Origin: Mycobacterium sp. IS-1590
Lineage (GTDB): Bacteria > Actinomycetota > Actinomycetes > Mycobacteriales > Mycobacteriaceae
Reading direction: 5' to 3'
Assembly: GCF_001500025.1 (NCBI RefSeq)
Contig: NZ_LQIW01000034.1
Coordinates: forward strand, 186,001-250,000
Length of the DNA stretch: 64,000 nucleotides
Positions 50,438 to 58,680 of this stretch are shown piece after piece. The translations under genes were made by a program, and so were the position numbers. Positions within the stretch are counted from its first letter, which is position 1. The number at the start of each line of letters is the position of its first letter. The notes beneath the pieces were generated by a model. The model had not been told where the DNA came from, searched no databases, and was given only the letters and a program-made list of their open reading frames with translations.

Positions 50438-53195
50438 CGAATCGGGCTGCGAGCTGACCCGCTTCGCCGAACAGTTGGCCTTCGCGCTCGACGACTTCCA
50501 GCGTCGCTCCTGCGAGGCACTGGAGAACGGGCACGGCGTGCTGGTGTGCGCACCCACCGGTGCGGGCAAGACGGTGGTGGGTGAGTTCGCCGTGCACCTC
50601 GCGTTGGCGGCGGGCGGAAAGTGTTTCTACACCACGCCGATCAAGGCGCTGAGCAACCAAAAGCACAACGACCTGGTGCTGCGCTACGGCCCGGACAAGA
50701 TCGGACTGCTCACCGGCGACCAGTCGGTCAACGGCGACGCCGACGTGGTGGTCATGACCACCGAGGTCCTTCGCAACATGCTCTACGCGAATTCCTCGAC
50801 GCTGCAGGGTCTTTCGTATGTCGTGATGGATGAGGTGCACTTCCTGGCGGATCGCATGCGCGGCGCTGTGTGGGAAGAGGTCATCCTGCACCTGCCCGAC
50901 GAGGTGCGGCTGGTGAGCCTGTCGGCGACGGTCAGCAACGCCGAGGAGTTCGGCGGCTGGATCCAAACCGTGCGCGGGGATACCACGGTCATCGTCGACG
51001 AACACCGTCCGGTTCCGCTGTGGCAGCACGTCCTGGTCGGCAAGCGGTTGTTCGACCTGTTCGACTACCGCGCCACCCGGGCGGCTCGCGGCACAACGAA
51101 ACCGAACCGGGAGCTGCTTGTCGACCCGGAGTTGTTGCGCCACATCGCACATCGGCGTGAAGCCGACCGGCTGGCGGACTGGCAGCCGCGCGGTCGCGGC
51201 CGCAACCGGGGCCGGCCGACCATGTACCGGCCGCCGTCGCGGCCCGAGGTGATCGCCACGCTGGACCGCGAAGAGCTGTTGCCCGCAATCACATTCATCT
51301 TCTCGCGGGCGGGATGCGACGCCGCGGTCAAGCAGTGCCTGCGGTCATCGCTGCGGTTGACCACCGACGAGGAACGCACCCGCATCGCCGAGGTCGTCGA
51401 CCGGCGCTGCGGAGATCTGCCCGAATCCGATCTGATCGTCCTCGACTACCACGAGTGGCGCGAAGGCCTGCTGCGCGGGCTGGCCGCCCACCACGCCGGC
51501 ATGCTGCCGGTGTTCCGCCACACCGTTGAGGAACTGTTCTCCGCGGGCCTGGTGAAGGCGGTGTTCGCCACCGAGACACTGGCATTGGGCATCAACATGC
51601 CCGCACGCACGGTGGTGCTGGAGCGGTTGGTGAAGTTCAACGGCGAACAACACGTGCCGTTGACGCCCGGCGAATACACGCAGCTGACCGGGCGGGCGGG
51701 CCGGCGCGGCATCGACGTCGAGGGCCACGCCGTGGTGCTGTGGACCCCTGATGTCGAACCGGCCGAGGTCGCCGGACTGGCATCCACCCGCACGTTCCCG
51801 CTGCGCAGTTCGTTTGCGCCTTCGTACAACATGACCATCAACCTCGTCCGGCAGATGGGTCCGGCGCAGGCGCACAAACTGCTGGAGAGCTCGTTCGCGC
51901 AGTACCAGGCCGACCGTTCGGTGGTCGGGTTGCGCCGGGGCATCGAGCGCGGCGAGCGGCTGCAGGCCGAAATCAGCGCCGAACTGGGCGATGACTCGAT
52001 CCTCGACTACGTCCGGCTGCGGATGCAGATCTCCGAACGCGAACGCGCCCAGTCCCGCGCCTCACGGCTGCAACGACGCAGGGCGGCCAACGAGGCGTTG
52101 GCCTCGCTGCGCCGCGGCGACATCATCACGATCACCCACGGTCGACGCGGCGGCTTGGCCGTCGTGCTCGAAGCCGCCCGCGACGACGAGGATCCGCGCC
52201 CGCTGGTGTTGACCGAACACCGCTGGGCCGGACGGATCTCGTCGGCCGACTACGCGGGAACGTCGGCGCCGCTGGGCACCATGCCCTTGCCCAAACGCGT
52301 CGAGCACCGCAATCCGCGCGCACGGCGCGACCTCGCCTCCGCGCTCACCTCTGCGGCCGAACGCCTCGACGTGCCGTCGAGAAAAGGCAAGCGCAGCGGA
52401 CCCGCACGAGGCGGCGCCGAACGCGACATCGACCCCGAATTGACGACGCTGCGCGAGCAAATGCGCGCCCATCCGGTCCACAACCGGCCCGACCGGGAGG
52501 ACAAGGCGCGGTTGGCCGAGCGGTACCTGCGCATCGAACGCGACAACGAACAAATCCGGCAGAAGGTGGCCGCAGCGACCAATTCGCTGGCGCGAACATT
52601 CGACCGAATCGTGGTGCTGTTGACCGAACGCGGATTCATCAGCGGCGCCGCGGACGATCCCCAGGTCACCGACGACGGTCGCCTGCTTGCCCGGATCTAC
52701 AGCGAAAGCGACCTGCTGGTGGCCGAGGCCCTACGCACCGGCATCTGGGAGGGGCTCGACGCCGCCGAGCTGGCGGGGGTGGTGTCCGCGGTGCTCTACG
52801 AGGCGCGCGGCGACACGCCGGGTGCTCGCGAGGGCTTCGACATCCCGACCGGCAGACTGCGCCGCGCCCTCAACCAGACGCAGCGGCTGTGGACCGAGCT
52901 GCGCGCCGACGAACAGCGCCACCGCATCACGGGCAGCCGCGAACCCGATGACGGCTTCGTCGCCGCGATCTTCCGGTGGGCCACCACGGGCGATCTGACC
53001 AGTGCGCTGGCCGCCTCAGACGCCACGGGCAGCGGATCGCCGCTGTCGGCCGGTGATTTCGTACGTTGGTGTCGCCAGGTCCTCGACCTGCTCGACCAGG
53101 TGCGTAACGCCGCACCCAGCGCCGCGTTGCGCGGCGCCGCGAAACGCGCGATAAACGACGTTCGACGCGGCGTCGTCGCTGTTGATGCGGGGTAA
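50421..53195 (+). CDS. helY: DEAD/DEVH-box helicase HelY (Ski2-like)
   Basis: HelY is a large Ski2/Mtr4-like RNA helicase. The 924-residue protein has motif I APTGAGKT near residue 48, motif Ia TTPIKALSNQK, motif II as DEVH (VVMDEVHFLAD), motif III SLSATVSNAEE, motif VI QLTGRAGRRG near residue 430, and a C-terminal arch/stalk region with coiled charged stretches. It matches M. tuberculosis HelY (906 residues) along the length. Start: ATGs at 50421 and 50427 lie within the tatC end; the region upstream is tatC in another frame. Role presumably in RNA processing or decay. Confidence 0.95.
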   Translation: MTMPPSESGCELTRFAEQLAFALDDFQRRSCEALENGHGVLVCAPTGAGKTVVGEFAVHLALAAGGKCFYTTPIKALSNQKHNDLVLRYGPDKIGLLTGDQSVNGDADVVVMTTEVLRNMLYANSSTLQGLSYVVMDEVHFLADRMRGAVWEEVILHLPDEVRLVSLSATVSNAEEFGGWIQTVRGDTTVIVDEHRPVPLWQHVLVGKRLFDLFDYRATRAARGTTKPNRELLVDPELLRHIAHRREADRLADWQPRGRGRNRGRPTMYRPPSRPEVIATLDREELLPAITFIFSRAGCDAAVKQCLRSSLRLTTDEERTRIAEVVDRRCGDLPESDLIVLDYHEWREGLLRGLAAHHAGMLPVFRHTVEELFSAGLVKAVFATETLALGINMPARTVVLERLVKFNGEQHVPLTPGEYTQLTGRAGRRGIDVEGHAVVLWTPDVEPAEVAGLASTRTFPLRSSFAPSYNMTINLVRQMGPAQAHKLLESSFAQYQADRSVVGLRRGIERGERLQAEISAELGDDSILDYVRLRMQISERERAQSRASRLQRRRAANEALASLRRGDIITITHGRRGGLAVVLEAARDDEDPRPLVLTEHRWAGRISSADYAGTSAPLGTMPLPKRVEHRNPRARRDLASALTSAAERLDVPSRKGKRSGPARGGAERDIDPELTTLREQMRAHPVHNRPDREDKARLAERYLRIERDNEQIRQKVAAATNSLARTFDRIVVLLTERGFISGAADDPQVTDDGRLLARIYSESDLLVAEALRTGIWEGLDAAELAGVVSAVLYEARGDTPGAREGFDIPTGRLRRALNQTQRLWTELRADEQRHRITGSREPDDGFVAAIFRWATTGDLTSALAASDATGSGSPLSAGDFVRWCRQVLDLLDQVRNAAPSAALRGAAKRAINDVRRGVVAVDAG

Positions 53196-53255
53196 TGTGT
53201 CGGGGGCAAGACGCCCAGGTATTCGCGGCTCGGCCGCGGGTGAACAAGGAGTGAT

Positions 53256-54077
53256 ATGAGCGGACCGCAGGGATCTGATCCGACGCAGTCGTGGCCAGGC
53301 CAGCAGCCGGAACAGCCTTCGGACCAGCCGTCCAGCGATCCATCGGCCAACCAGCCGTGGCAACCTCAGGGCGGCGATGCGACCCAGGCGGCGCCCAGCT
53401 GGCAGCCGCCCGCCTACGACCCGTCGCAGTCCCAGCAGCAGTACCCGCAGTACCAGCAGCCGGCGTATCAGCCGCCGCAGCAGTACCCGGGTGGTGAGCA
53501 GTACGGACAGCAGCCCAGTGAGTACACCCCGCAGGCGTATCAGCAGCCCGGGCAGTACGGGCAGCCGCACTACGGGCAGCCATACGCACAGCCCGGCCAG
53601 CCGGGCTATCAGCAGCAGCCCGGCCAGTACGGCGAGCAGGCCGGCCAGTACGGTCAGCAGCCCGGCCAGTACGGCCAGCAGCCGGGTCAGTTCGGCCAGT
53701 ACCCGCAGTACGGCACCCCGGGCGCCGAAGAGGGTTCGAAGCGCTCGCTGGCCGTGATCGGCGGCGTGATCGGCCTACTGGCGGCGGTCATCGTCGCGGT
53801 CGTGCTGGTCATGGGCTTCTGGAAGCCGGGCTTCTTCGTCACCACCAAGCTCGACATCGACGCCGCGCAGTCCGGGGTGCAGCAGATTCTCACCGACGAG
53901 GCCAACGGATACGGCGCCACCAACGTCAAGGACGTCAAGTGCAATGACGGCCAGAATCCGACGGTCGAGAAGGGCGGCACCTTCAACTGCGAGGTCAGCA
54001 TCGACGGCACCAAGCGCCAGGTGACGGTGACCTTCCAGGACGACAAGGGCACCTACGAGGTCGGCAGGCCCAAGTAG
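53256..54077 (+). CDS. Proline/glutamine-rich DUF4333 membrane protein, Rv2091c-like
   Basis: A 273-residue single-pass membrane protein. The first 160 residues are Pro/Gln/Tyr/Gly-rich and repetitive, with many QPGQYGQ-like units (strongest at residues 95-155), and are probably disordered in the cytoplasm. One transmembrane helix follows (AVIGGVIGLLAAVIVAVVLV, residues about 168-190). The outer part has the DUF4333 domain (SGVQQILTDEANGYGATNVKDVKCND) with two cysteines that may pair. M. tuberculosis Rv2091c has this layout. Function unknown. The ATG has AAGGAGTGAT upstream, and TAATGT at 53192-53197 could be its -10 box. Confidence 0.87.
   Translation: MSGPQGSDPTQSWPGQQPEQPSDQPSSDPSANQPWQPQGGDATQAAPSWQPPAYDPSQSQQQYPQYQQPAYQPPQQYPGGEQYGQQPSEYTPQAYQQPGQYGQPHYGQPYAQPGQPGYQQQPGQYGEQAGQYGQQPGQYGQQPGQFGQYPQYGTPGAEEGSKRSLAVIGGVIGLLAAVIVAVVLVMGFWKPGFFVTTKLDIDAAQSGVQQILTDEANGYGATNVKDVKCNDGQNPTVEKGGTFNCEVSIDGTKRQVTVTFQDDKGTYEVGRPK
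53552..53708 (+). repeat. Degenerate coding repeats (QPGQYGQ-type units)
   Basis: Tandem units of about 21 nt (CAG-CCC-GGC-CAG-TAC-GGC with variants) code for the QPGQYGQ repeats of the DUF4333 protein. The copy number of such arrays can vary between strains. Confidence 0.7.
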
Positions 54078-54089
54078 GACCGCTCGCCG

Positions 54090-55046
54090 TCAGCCGTCGA
54101 GCCCGTCGAGGGCCTTCTGCAGGCGACCGATCGACGATGTGACGCCGTAGGTCTCTGCGAGTGTGACGACCTTTCGCGGATGCTCGGCGGCCAGCGGCAG
54201 CGTGTCGTTCGGCGTCGACCAGTCCAGTTCGGCGTCGGTGGCCACCTTGACCACTGGGGCCGCCGCCTCGATGTAGTCGGCGGCCTTGAGCAGCTTGGTC
54301 CGGTGCGCCTTGCTCATCTTCGACTTCGGGTCGTTCGCCGCAGCGAGGATCTTCTCCAGCGAGCCGTGCTGTGCCAGCAGCGTCGCGGCGGTCTTCTCTC
54401 CGATGCCGGGCACGCCGGGCAGTCCGTCGCTCGGATCACCGCGCAGCAGAGCCAGTTCGGCATACGCCGGACCCGCCCGCTCCACCGGTACTCCGTACGT
54501 CTCGGCCACGTCCTCGGGACCCCATTTGGTGGCTTTGGCCAGTCCGCGGCCGAGGTAGAGCACGCGCACCGGGACCGGTTCGTCGCGCACCAACTGCAGC
54601 AGGTCGCGATCCCCGCTGACCACCACGACGGGATCGCGCTCTTCGGCCGCCGCCAGGGTGCCCAACACGTCGTCGGCCTCGCACTCGGCGGCGCCCGCGG
54701 TCGGGATGCCGAAGGCGTCGAGGATCTCGAAGATCATGTCGACCTGGGGGGTGAGGTCGTCGGGCACCTCCTCGACGTCGGGCTCACCCTCGGGGTTCTC
54801 CTCGAGCACGCGGTGCGCCTTGTAGGACGGAATGAGGTCGACGCGCCATTGCGGTCGCCAGTCGTCGTCGCGGCACACCACCAGCCGGCCGGGGCGCTCG
54901 CGGGTGATCACCGTCGCCATGGCGTCGAGAAAGCCGCGTAGCGCGTTCACGGGGCGCCCGTCCGGCGCGGTGATCGAGTTGGGCACCCCGAAATAGGAGC
55001 GAAACCACATGCTGGCGCCGTCGAGCAGAACGAGGGGAGCGGCCAC
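54090..55046 (-). CDS. 5'-3' exonuclease (PIN-like, PolI-type), Rv2090-like
   Basis: A 318-residue stand-alone 5'-3' exonuclease like the N-terminal nuclease of DNA polymerase I. The metal-binding acidic residues are visible: VLLDGASMWFR, RDDDWRPQWRVDLIPSYKAHR, AECEADDVLGTLA, VVVSGDRDLLQLV; and the helix-hairpin-helix GLPGVPGIGEKTAATLLAQHG follows. It would remove RNA primers or flaps. The annotated M. tuberculosis homologue is longer. A -10 box (TACTGT, minus strand) ends 8 nt before the GTG at 55046, so I prefer it; the GTG at 55052 is the alternative. Divergent from pepE. Confidence 0.92.
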   Translation of the reverse strand: MAAPLVLLDGASMWFRSYFGVPNSITAPDGRPVNALRGFLDAMATVITRERPGRLVVCRDDDWRPQWRVDLIPSYKAHRVLEENPEGEPDVEEVPDDLTPQVDMIFEILDAFGIPTAGAAECEADDVLGTLAAAEERDPVVVVSGDRDLLQLVRDEPVPVRVLYLGRGLAKATKWGPEDVAETYGVPVERAGPAYAELALLRGDPSDGLPGVPGIGEKTAATLLAQHGSLEKILAAANDPKSKMSKAHRTKLLKAADYIEAAAPVVKVATDAELDWSTPNDTLPLAAEHPRKVVTLAETYGVTSSIGRLQKALDGLDG

Positions 55047-55054
55047 GGTCACTG

Positions 55055-55060
55055 ACAGTA
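55055..55060 (-). promoter_or_regulatory. -10 box for a leaderless exonuclease transcript
   Basis: Minus-strand TACTGT ends 8 nt before the GTG at 55046. Confidence 0.4.
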
Positions 55061-55102
55061 GCGCGGTCGACGAGCCCCGTCGTCGGCTATCCGGGCGCGG
55101 AT

Positions 55103-55108
55103 TAGCCT
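55103..55108 (+). promoter_or_regulatory. -10 box for a leaderless pepE transcript
   Basis: TAGCCT ends 7 nt before the ATG at 55116. Confidence 0.55.
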
Positions 55109-55115
55109 GAATCCC

Positions 55116-56243
55116 ATGACGGCCAACCGATTCAGCACCGATGTCTACGCCTCCCGGCTGCGTACCGCCGCGTCCGCCGCCGCCGATGCCGGCTTGGCGG
55201 GCCTGGTCATCACGCCGGGGTATGACCTGCGCTATCTGGTCGGTTCCCGCGCGCAGACCTTCGAACGGCTCACGGCGCTGGTGCTGCCGGCCGACGGCGC
55301 CCCGACCATCGTGGTGCCTCGGCTGGAGTTGGCCGCGCTCAAGGAGTCGGCGGTGCCCGACCTCGGCTTGACGGTGCGCGACTGGGTCGACGGCGACGAC
55401 CCGTACGCGCTTGTGGGCGAGGCGTTGGGCGGCGGGACGCCGGCGGTAGCGGTGACCGACTCCATGCCCGCACTGCACCTGCTTCCGCTCGCCGAGGTCC
55501 TCGGAACGGTGCCGGTGCTGGCCACCGACGTGCTGCGCCGGTTGCGGATGATCAAGGACCCGGCCGAGATCGACGCGCTGCGCACGGCGGGGGCGGCCAT
55601 CGACCGGGTCCACGCCAAGGTCCCCGACTTCCTGGTGCCCGGCCGCACCGAGGCCGACGTCGCCGCCGATATCGCGGAAGCCATTGTCGCCGAGGGGCAT
55701 TCGGAAGTCGCATTCATCATCGTCGGTTCCGGGCCGCACGGGGCCGACCCGCACCACGAATGTTCGGACCGCGAATTGCGCGCCGGTGACATCGTGGTCG
55801 TCGACATCGGCGGGCCGTACGAGCCCGGCTACAACTCCGATTGCACCCGTACCTACAGCATCGGCGAACCGGATGCCGAGGTCTCGCGTCGCTACGCGGT
55901 GCTGCAGCGCGCCCAGCGGGCCGCGGTCGAGGCCGTCCGGCCCGGGGCCACCGCCGAACAGGTCGACGCCGCCGCCCGCAACGTGCTGGCCGGCGAGGGT
56001 CTGGCCGACGCTTTCGTGCACCGCACCGGCCACGGCATCGGGTTGTCGGTGCACGAGGAGCCCTACATCGTCGCCGGTAACACGCTCGCCCTCGAGGAGG
56101 GCATGGCGTTCTCCGTCGAGCCGGGCATCTACTTTCCCGGCGAGTGGGGCGCGCGCATCGAGGACATCGTGATCGTCACCGGCGAGGGGGCCGAGCCGGT
56201 GAACCGCCGGCCACACGAGCTGGTGGTCGTGCCGATCACCTAG
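55116..56243 (+). CDS. pepE: M24 metallopeptidase (Xaa-Pro dipeptidase) PepE
   Basis: PepE is a pita-bread-fold dipeptidase, probably cleaving Xaa-Pro dipeptides in the cytosol. The 375-residue protein has a creatinase-like N-terminal domain (residues 1-150) and the M24 catalytic domain. The five metal ligands are in VVDIGGPYEPGYNSDCTRTY (two Asp), HRTGHGIGLSVHEEP (His), and EEGMAFSVEPGIYFPGEWGARIEDIVIV (two Glu). Length matches M. tuberculosis PepE. The ATG is preceded by a -10 box at leaderless spacing. Confidence 0.95.
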   Translation: MTANRFSTDVYASRLRTAASAAADAGLAGLVITPGYDLRYLVGSRAQTFERLTALVLPADGAPTIVVPRLELAALKESAVPDLGLTVRDWVDGDDPYALVGEALGGGTPAVAVTDSMPALHLLPLAEVLGTVPVLATDVLRRLRMIKDPAEIDALRTAGAAIDRVHAKVPDFLVPGRTEADVAADIAEAIVAEGHSEVAFIIVGSGPHGADPHHECSDRELRAGDIVVVDIGGPYEPGYNSDCTRTYSIGEPDAEVSRRYAVLQRAQRAAVEAVRPGATAEQVDAAARNVLAGEGLADAFVHRTGHGIGLSVHEEPYIVAGNTLALEEGMAFSVEPGIYFPGEWGARIEDIVIVTGEGAEPVNRRPHELVVVPIT

Positions 56244-56250
56244 TTCGCGG

Positions 56251-56676
56251 TCAGTCGGCGACGCGGTCCAGCAGCCCCGAGGAGCCCAGCACCCGCTCGA
56301 CACGAACCTCGATCACGACGCGTTTCGGGTTGACGCGCGGTGTGCGGTACCGCTGCGCGTAGCGCAGTTCGGCGTCGCGGACGGCGTCGGGATCGGTGTT
56401 GACCGTGGCCTTGCCCTCAAGCGACAACCACCGCGCACCGTCGACCTGGCTCAGCACGGCCACACCCTGCCGCTCGGCGTTGACGGCCTTCTGCGAACCG
56501 CCGCTGGTGATGACGCGGGCGATGTGGGTGGTCGGGTCGAAGGTGAAACCGACGGCGACGACGTGCGGGGAGTTGTCCGAACGCAGGGTCGTCAGCATCG
56601 CCAGATGACGCTCGGACAGGAATGCGAGCGCGTCGGTGGTGAGCCGGGTGGTTGCCCGGCGACTGGACTGGGCCAT
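56251..56676 (-). CDS. PPOX-class split-barrel protein (F420-dependent biliverdin reductase-like), Rv2074
   Basis: A 141-residue flavin/deazaflavin split-barrel protein. The family's LSERHLAMLTTLRSDNSPHVVAVGFTFD opening and the cofactor-binding RVITSGGSQKAVNAERQGVAVLSQVDGARWLSLEGKA stretch are present. The M. tuberculosis homologue Rv2074 (137 residues) reduces biliverdin with F420H2; the same activity is likely. It is convergent with pepE and divergent from the SDR gene, with 35 nt between starts. Confidence 0.9.
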   Translation of the reverse strand: MAQSSRRATTRLTTDALAFLSERHLAMLTTLRSDNSPHVVAVGFTFDPTTHIARVITSGGSQKAVNAERQGVAVLSQVDGARWLSLEGKATVNTDPDAVRDAELRYAQRYRTPRVNPKRVVIEVRVERVLGSSGLLDRVAD

Positions 56677-56698
56677 CGAGCTTCACCGTAGCGCAGGA

Positions 56699-56704
56699 CA
56701 TAAT
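56699..56704 (+). promoter_or_regulatory. -10-like box for a leaderless SDR/cobLMK transcript
   Basis: CATAAT ends 7 nt before the ATG at 56712; the first base departs from TANNNT. It may drive the SDR-cobL-cobM-cobK unit. Confidence 0.4.
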
Positions 56705-56711
56705 CGCAGCC

Positions 56712-57470
56712 ATGACAGACACGGCTGACTCCCGTCCGCCCCTGGTCGTGGTCTTCGGCGGGCGCAGCGAGATCGGCCTCGAGGTGGCCACGCGCCTGGC
56801 GTCCGGGTCGGCGGTGCTGCTGGCGGCGCGCCGCTCCGGCGAGCTGGAGGCGGAGGTGGCCGCTGTTCGCGCGGCGGGCGCCGCGGCCGTGCACGTGCGC
56901 GAGTTCGACGCCGACGACCTGGACTCGCACGGGCCGCTCGTCGAGTCGATCGTCGCCGAACACGGCCCGATCGACACCGCGGTGCTGGCCTTCGGCATCC
57001 TCGGCGATCAGGCCCGCGCGGAGAAGGATCCCGCGCACGCCGCGGCGATCGTGCACACCGACTTCGTCGCCCAGGTCAGCCTGTTGACCGTGCTGGCGGA
57101 CACGATGCGCGCTGCGGGCGCCGGGGCGATCGTCGCGTTCTCGTCGGTGGCCGGCGTTCGGGTGCGACGCGCCAACTACGTCTACGGGTCCGCGAAGGCC
57201 GGGCTGGACGGGTTCTGCAGCGGGCTCGCCGACGCGCTGCACGGCTCGGGGGTGCAGCTGCTGGTGGTTCGGCCGGGGTTCGTGATCGGGCGGATGACCG
57301 AGGGCATGACGCCCGCGCCGCTGTCCAGCACACCGGGCCAGGTCGCCGACGCCACCGTCCGCGCGCTGCGTAAGGGCCGCTCCACGGTGTGGGTGCCCGC
57401 GTCGCTCGCCGTGTTGGCGCTGGCGTTCCGGATGACGCCGCGGTTCGTGTGGCGGAGGTTGCGGCGATGA
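56712..57470 (+). CDS. Short-chain dehydrogenase, DprE2-like, Rv2073c-like
   Basis: A 252-residue SDR. The nucleotide-binding motif is VFGGRSEIGLEVA (residues 14-26), an Arg-Arg after beta-2 suggests NADP(H), and the catalytic residues lie in IVAFSSVAGVRVRRANYVYGSAKAGLDGF near residues 140-168. The GGRSEIG form resembles DprE2, which makes decaprenyl-phosphoryl arabinose; M. tuberculosis Rv2073c is the corresponding relative. Its substrate is not proved. The last codon TGA is inside a dispersed repeat element (57466-57490), and cobL follows 28 nt later. Confidence 0.87.
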   Translation: MTDTADSRPPLVVVFGGRSEIGLEVATRLASGSAVLLAARRSGELEAEVAAVRAAGAAAVHVREFDADDLDSHGPLVESIVAEHGPIDTAVLAFGILGDQARAEKDPAHAAAIVHTDFVAQVSLLTVLADTMRAAGAGAIVAFSSVAGVRVRRANYVYGSAKAGLDGFCSGLADALHGSGVQLLVVRPGFVIGRMTEGMTPAPLSSTPGQVADATVRALRKGRSTVWVPASLAVLALAFRMTPRFVWRRLRR

Positions 57471-57490
57471 GCGCTTGCGCGAAGAGCAGA
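57466..57490 (-). repeat. Inverted copy of the 26-bp dispersed element found in hisG
   Basis: On the minus strand this reads TCTGCTCTTCGCGCAAGCG followed by CTCATC, identical to the hisG repeat core except for one missing G. It contains the SDR stop codon and ends 8 nt before the cobL ATG, so the element again sits at a gene junction. Confidence 0.85.
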
Positions 57491-57498
57491 GGGTGGCG

Positions 57499-58680
57499 AT
57501 GACGATCATCGTGGTGGGCATCGGCGCCGACGGCATGCCCGGACTGTCGCCGGTCGCGAAGGCCGAACTCACCAGGGCCACCGTGATTTACGGCTCGGGG
57601 CGCCAATTGGCGCTGCTCGACGACACCGTCACCGCTGCGCGCCGGGAGTGGCCGTCACCGATGCTGCCCGCGCTGCGGACGCTGCTCGACGGGGCCGAGG
57701 GTGACGTGCACGTGGTGGCCAGCGGTGACCCACTACTGCACGGTGTCGGCAACTCGCTGATCCGGCTGTACGGCGCGGACCGGGTCGCGGTGCTGCCGCA
57801 CGTGTCGTCGGTGACCCTGGCCTGCTCGCGGGTGGGCTGGTCGGTGCAGGACACCGAGGTCATCAGCCTGGTATCGAGCGAACCGCACACCGCGGTGCGC
57901 CGCGGCGGGCAGGCCGTCGTCATGTCGCGCGATCGTTCCACTCCCGCGGCGCTGGCGCGTCTGCTGACCGACACCGGCCGTGGCGACTCCGAGATCAGCG
58001 TGCTCGAGCAACTGGGCGGCCCCGCCGAGCGGCGCCGGAGTGCCACGGCACGGGAGTGGGCGGCGCGACCTCCCGGTGACGTCGACGACCTCAACGTGGT
58101 CGCGGTGCGCTACCTGCCCGACGAGCGGCGTCTCGGCGTGCTGCCCGACGACCTGTTCGCCAACGACGGGCAGCTCACCAAACAACCGGTGCGCGCGGTG
58201 ACGATGGCCGCCCTGGGACCGCGCCCGGGACAACTGCTCTGGGATGTCGGGGCCGGATCGGGCAGCATCGCGATCGAATGGTGTCGCAGCGGGTCTGGTT
58301 GCCGCGCGGTGGCATTCGAGCGCGACGAGCGGCGCCGCCAACGCATCGCCGACAACACCGTCGCATTCGGCGTCCGCGTCGAGGTGCAGGCCGATGCGCC
58401 CGCGTCGTTCGACTCCGTCCCGGCACCCGACGCCGTCTTCATCGGCGGCGGCATCACCCAACCCGGCCTGCTGGAAGCCTGTTTCGACCACTTGCCGTCC
58501 GGCGGCAGGCTCGTCGCGAACGCCGTCACGGTGGAGTCAGAAATGCTTGTCGCCCAATGGTATTCCCGACAAGGCGGTGAGCTCCGGCGCTTCGAGCACC
58601 ACCGCGGCGAACCGCTCGGCGGCTTCACCGGCTGGCGCCCGGCCATGCCCGTCACGCAGTGGGCGGTGACCAAGCGATGA
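57499..58680 (+). CDS. cobL: Precorrin-6Y C5,15-methyltransferase (decarboxylating)
   Basis: CobL methylates C5 and C15 and decarboxylates the acetate side chain in the aerobic cobalamin pathway. The 393-residue protein is the two-domain form: an N-terminal CbiE-like methylase (VVGIGADGMPGLS, VVASGDPLLHG near residue 75) and a C-terminal CbiT-like SAM-binding domain (LWDVGAGSGSIAIEWCR near residue 250). It matches M. tuberculosis CobL (390) closely. ATG 57499 is chosen; an upstream open frame from 57475 lies in the repeat element. The stop overlaps cobM (ATGA). Confidence 0.96.
   Translation: MTIIVVGIGADGMPGLSPVAKAELTRATVIYGSGRQLALLDDTVTAARREWPSPMLPALRTLLDGAEGDVHVVASGDPLLHGVGNSLIRLYGADRVAVLPHVSSVTLACSRVGWSVQDTEVISLVSSEPHTAVRRGGQAVVMSRDRSTPAALARLLTDTGRGDSEISVLEQLGGPAERRRSATAREWAARPPGDVDDLNVVAVRYLPDERRLGVLPDDLFANDGQLTKQPVRAVTMAALGPRPGQLLWDVGAGSGSIAIEWCRSGSGCRAVAFERDERRRQRIADNTVAFGVRVEVQADAPASFDSVPAPDAVFIGGGITQPGLLEACFDHLPSGGRLVANAVTVESEMLVAQWYSRQGGELRRFEHHRGEPLGGFTGWRPAMPVTQWAVTKR

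Noticed and set aside
53500..53710. CRISPR or minisatellite in the Gln/Pro region
   Set aside because: The repeats are codon-phased and encode the QPGQYGQ tail; there are no unique spacers.
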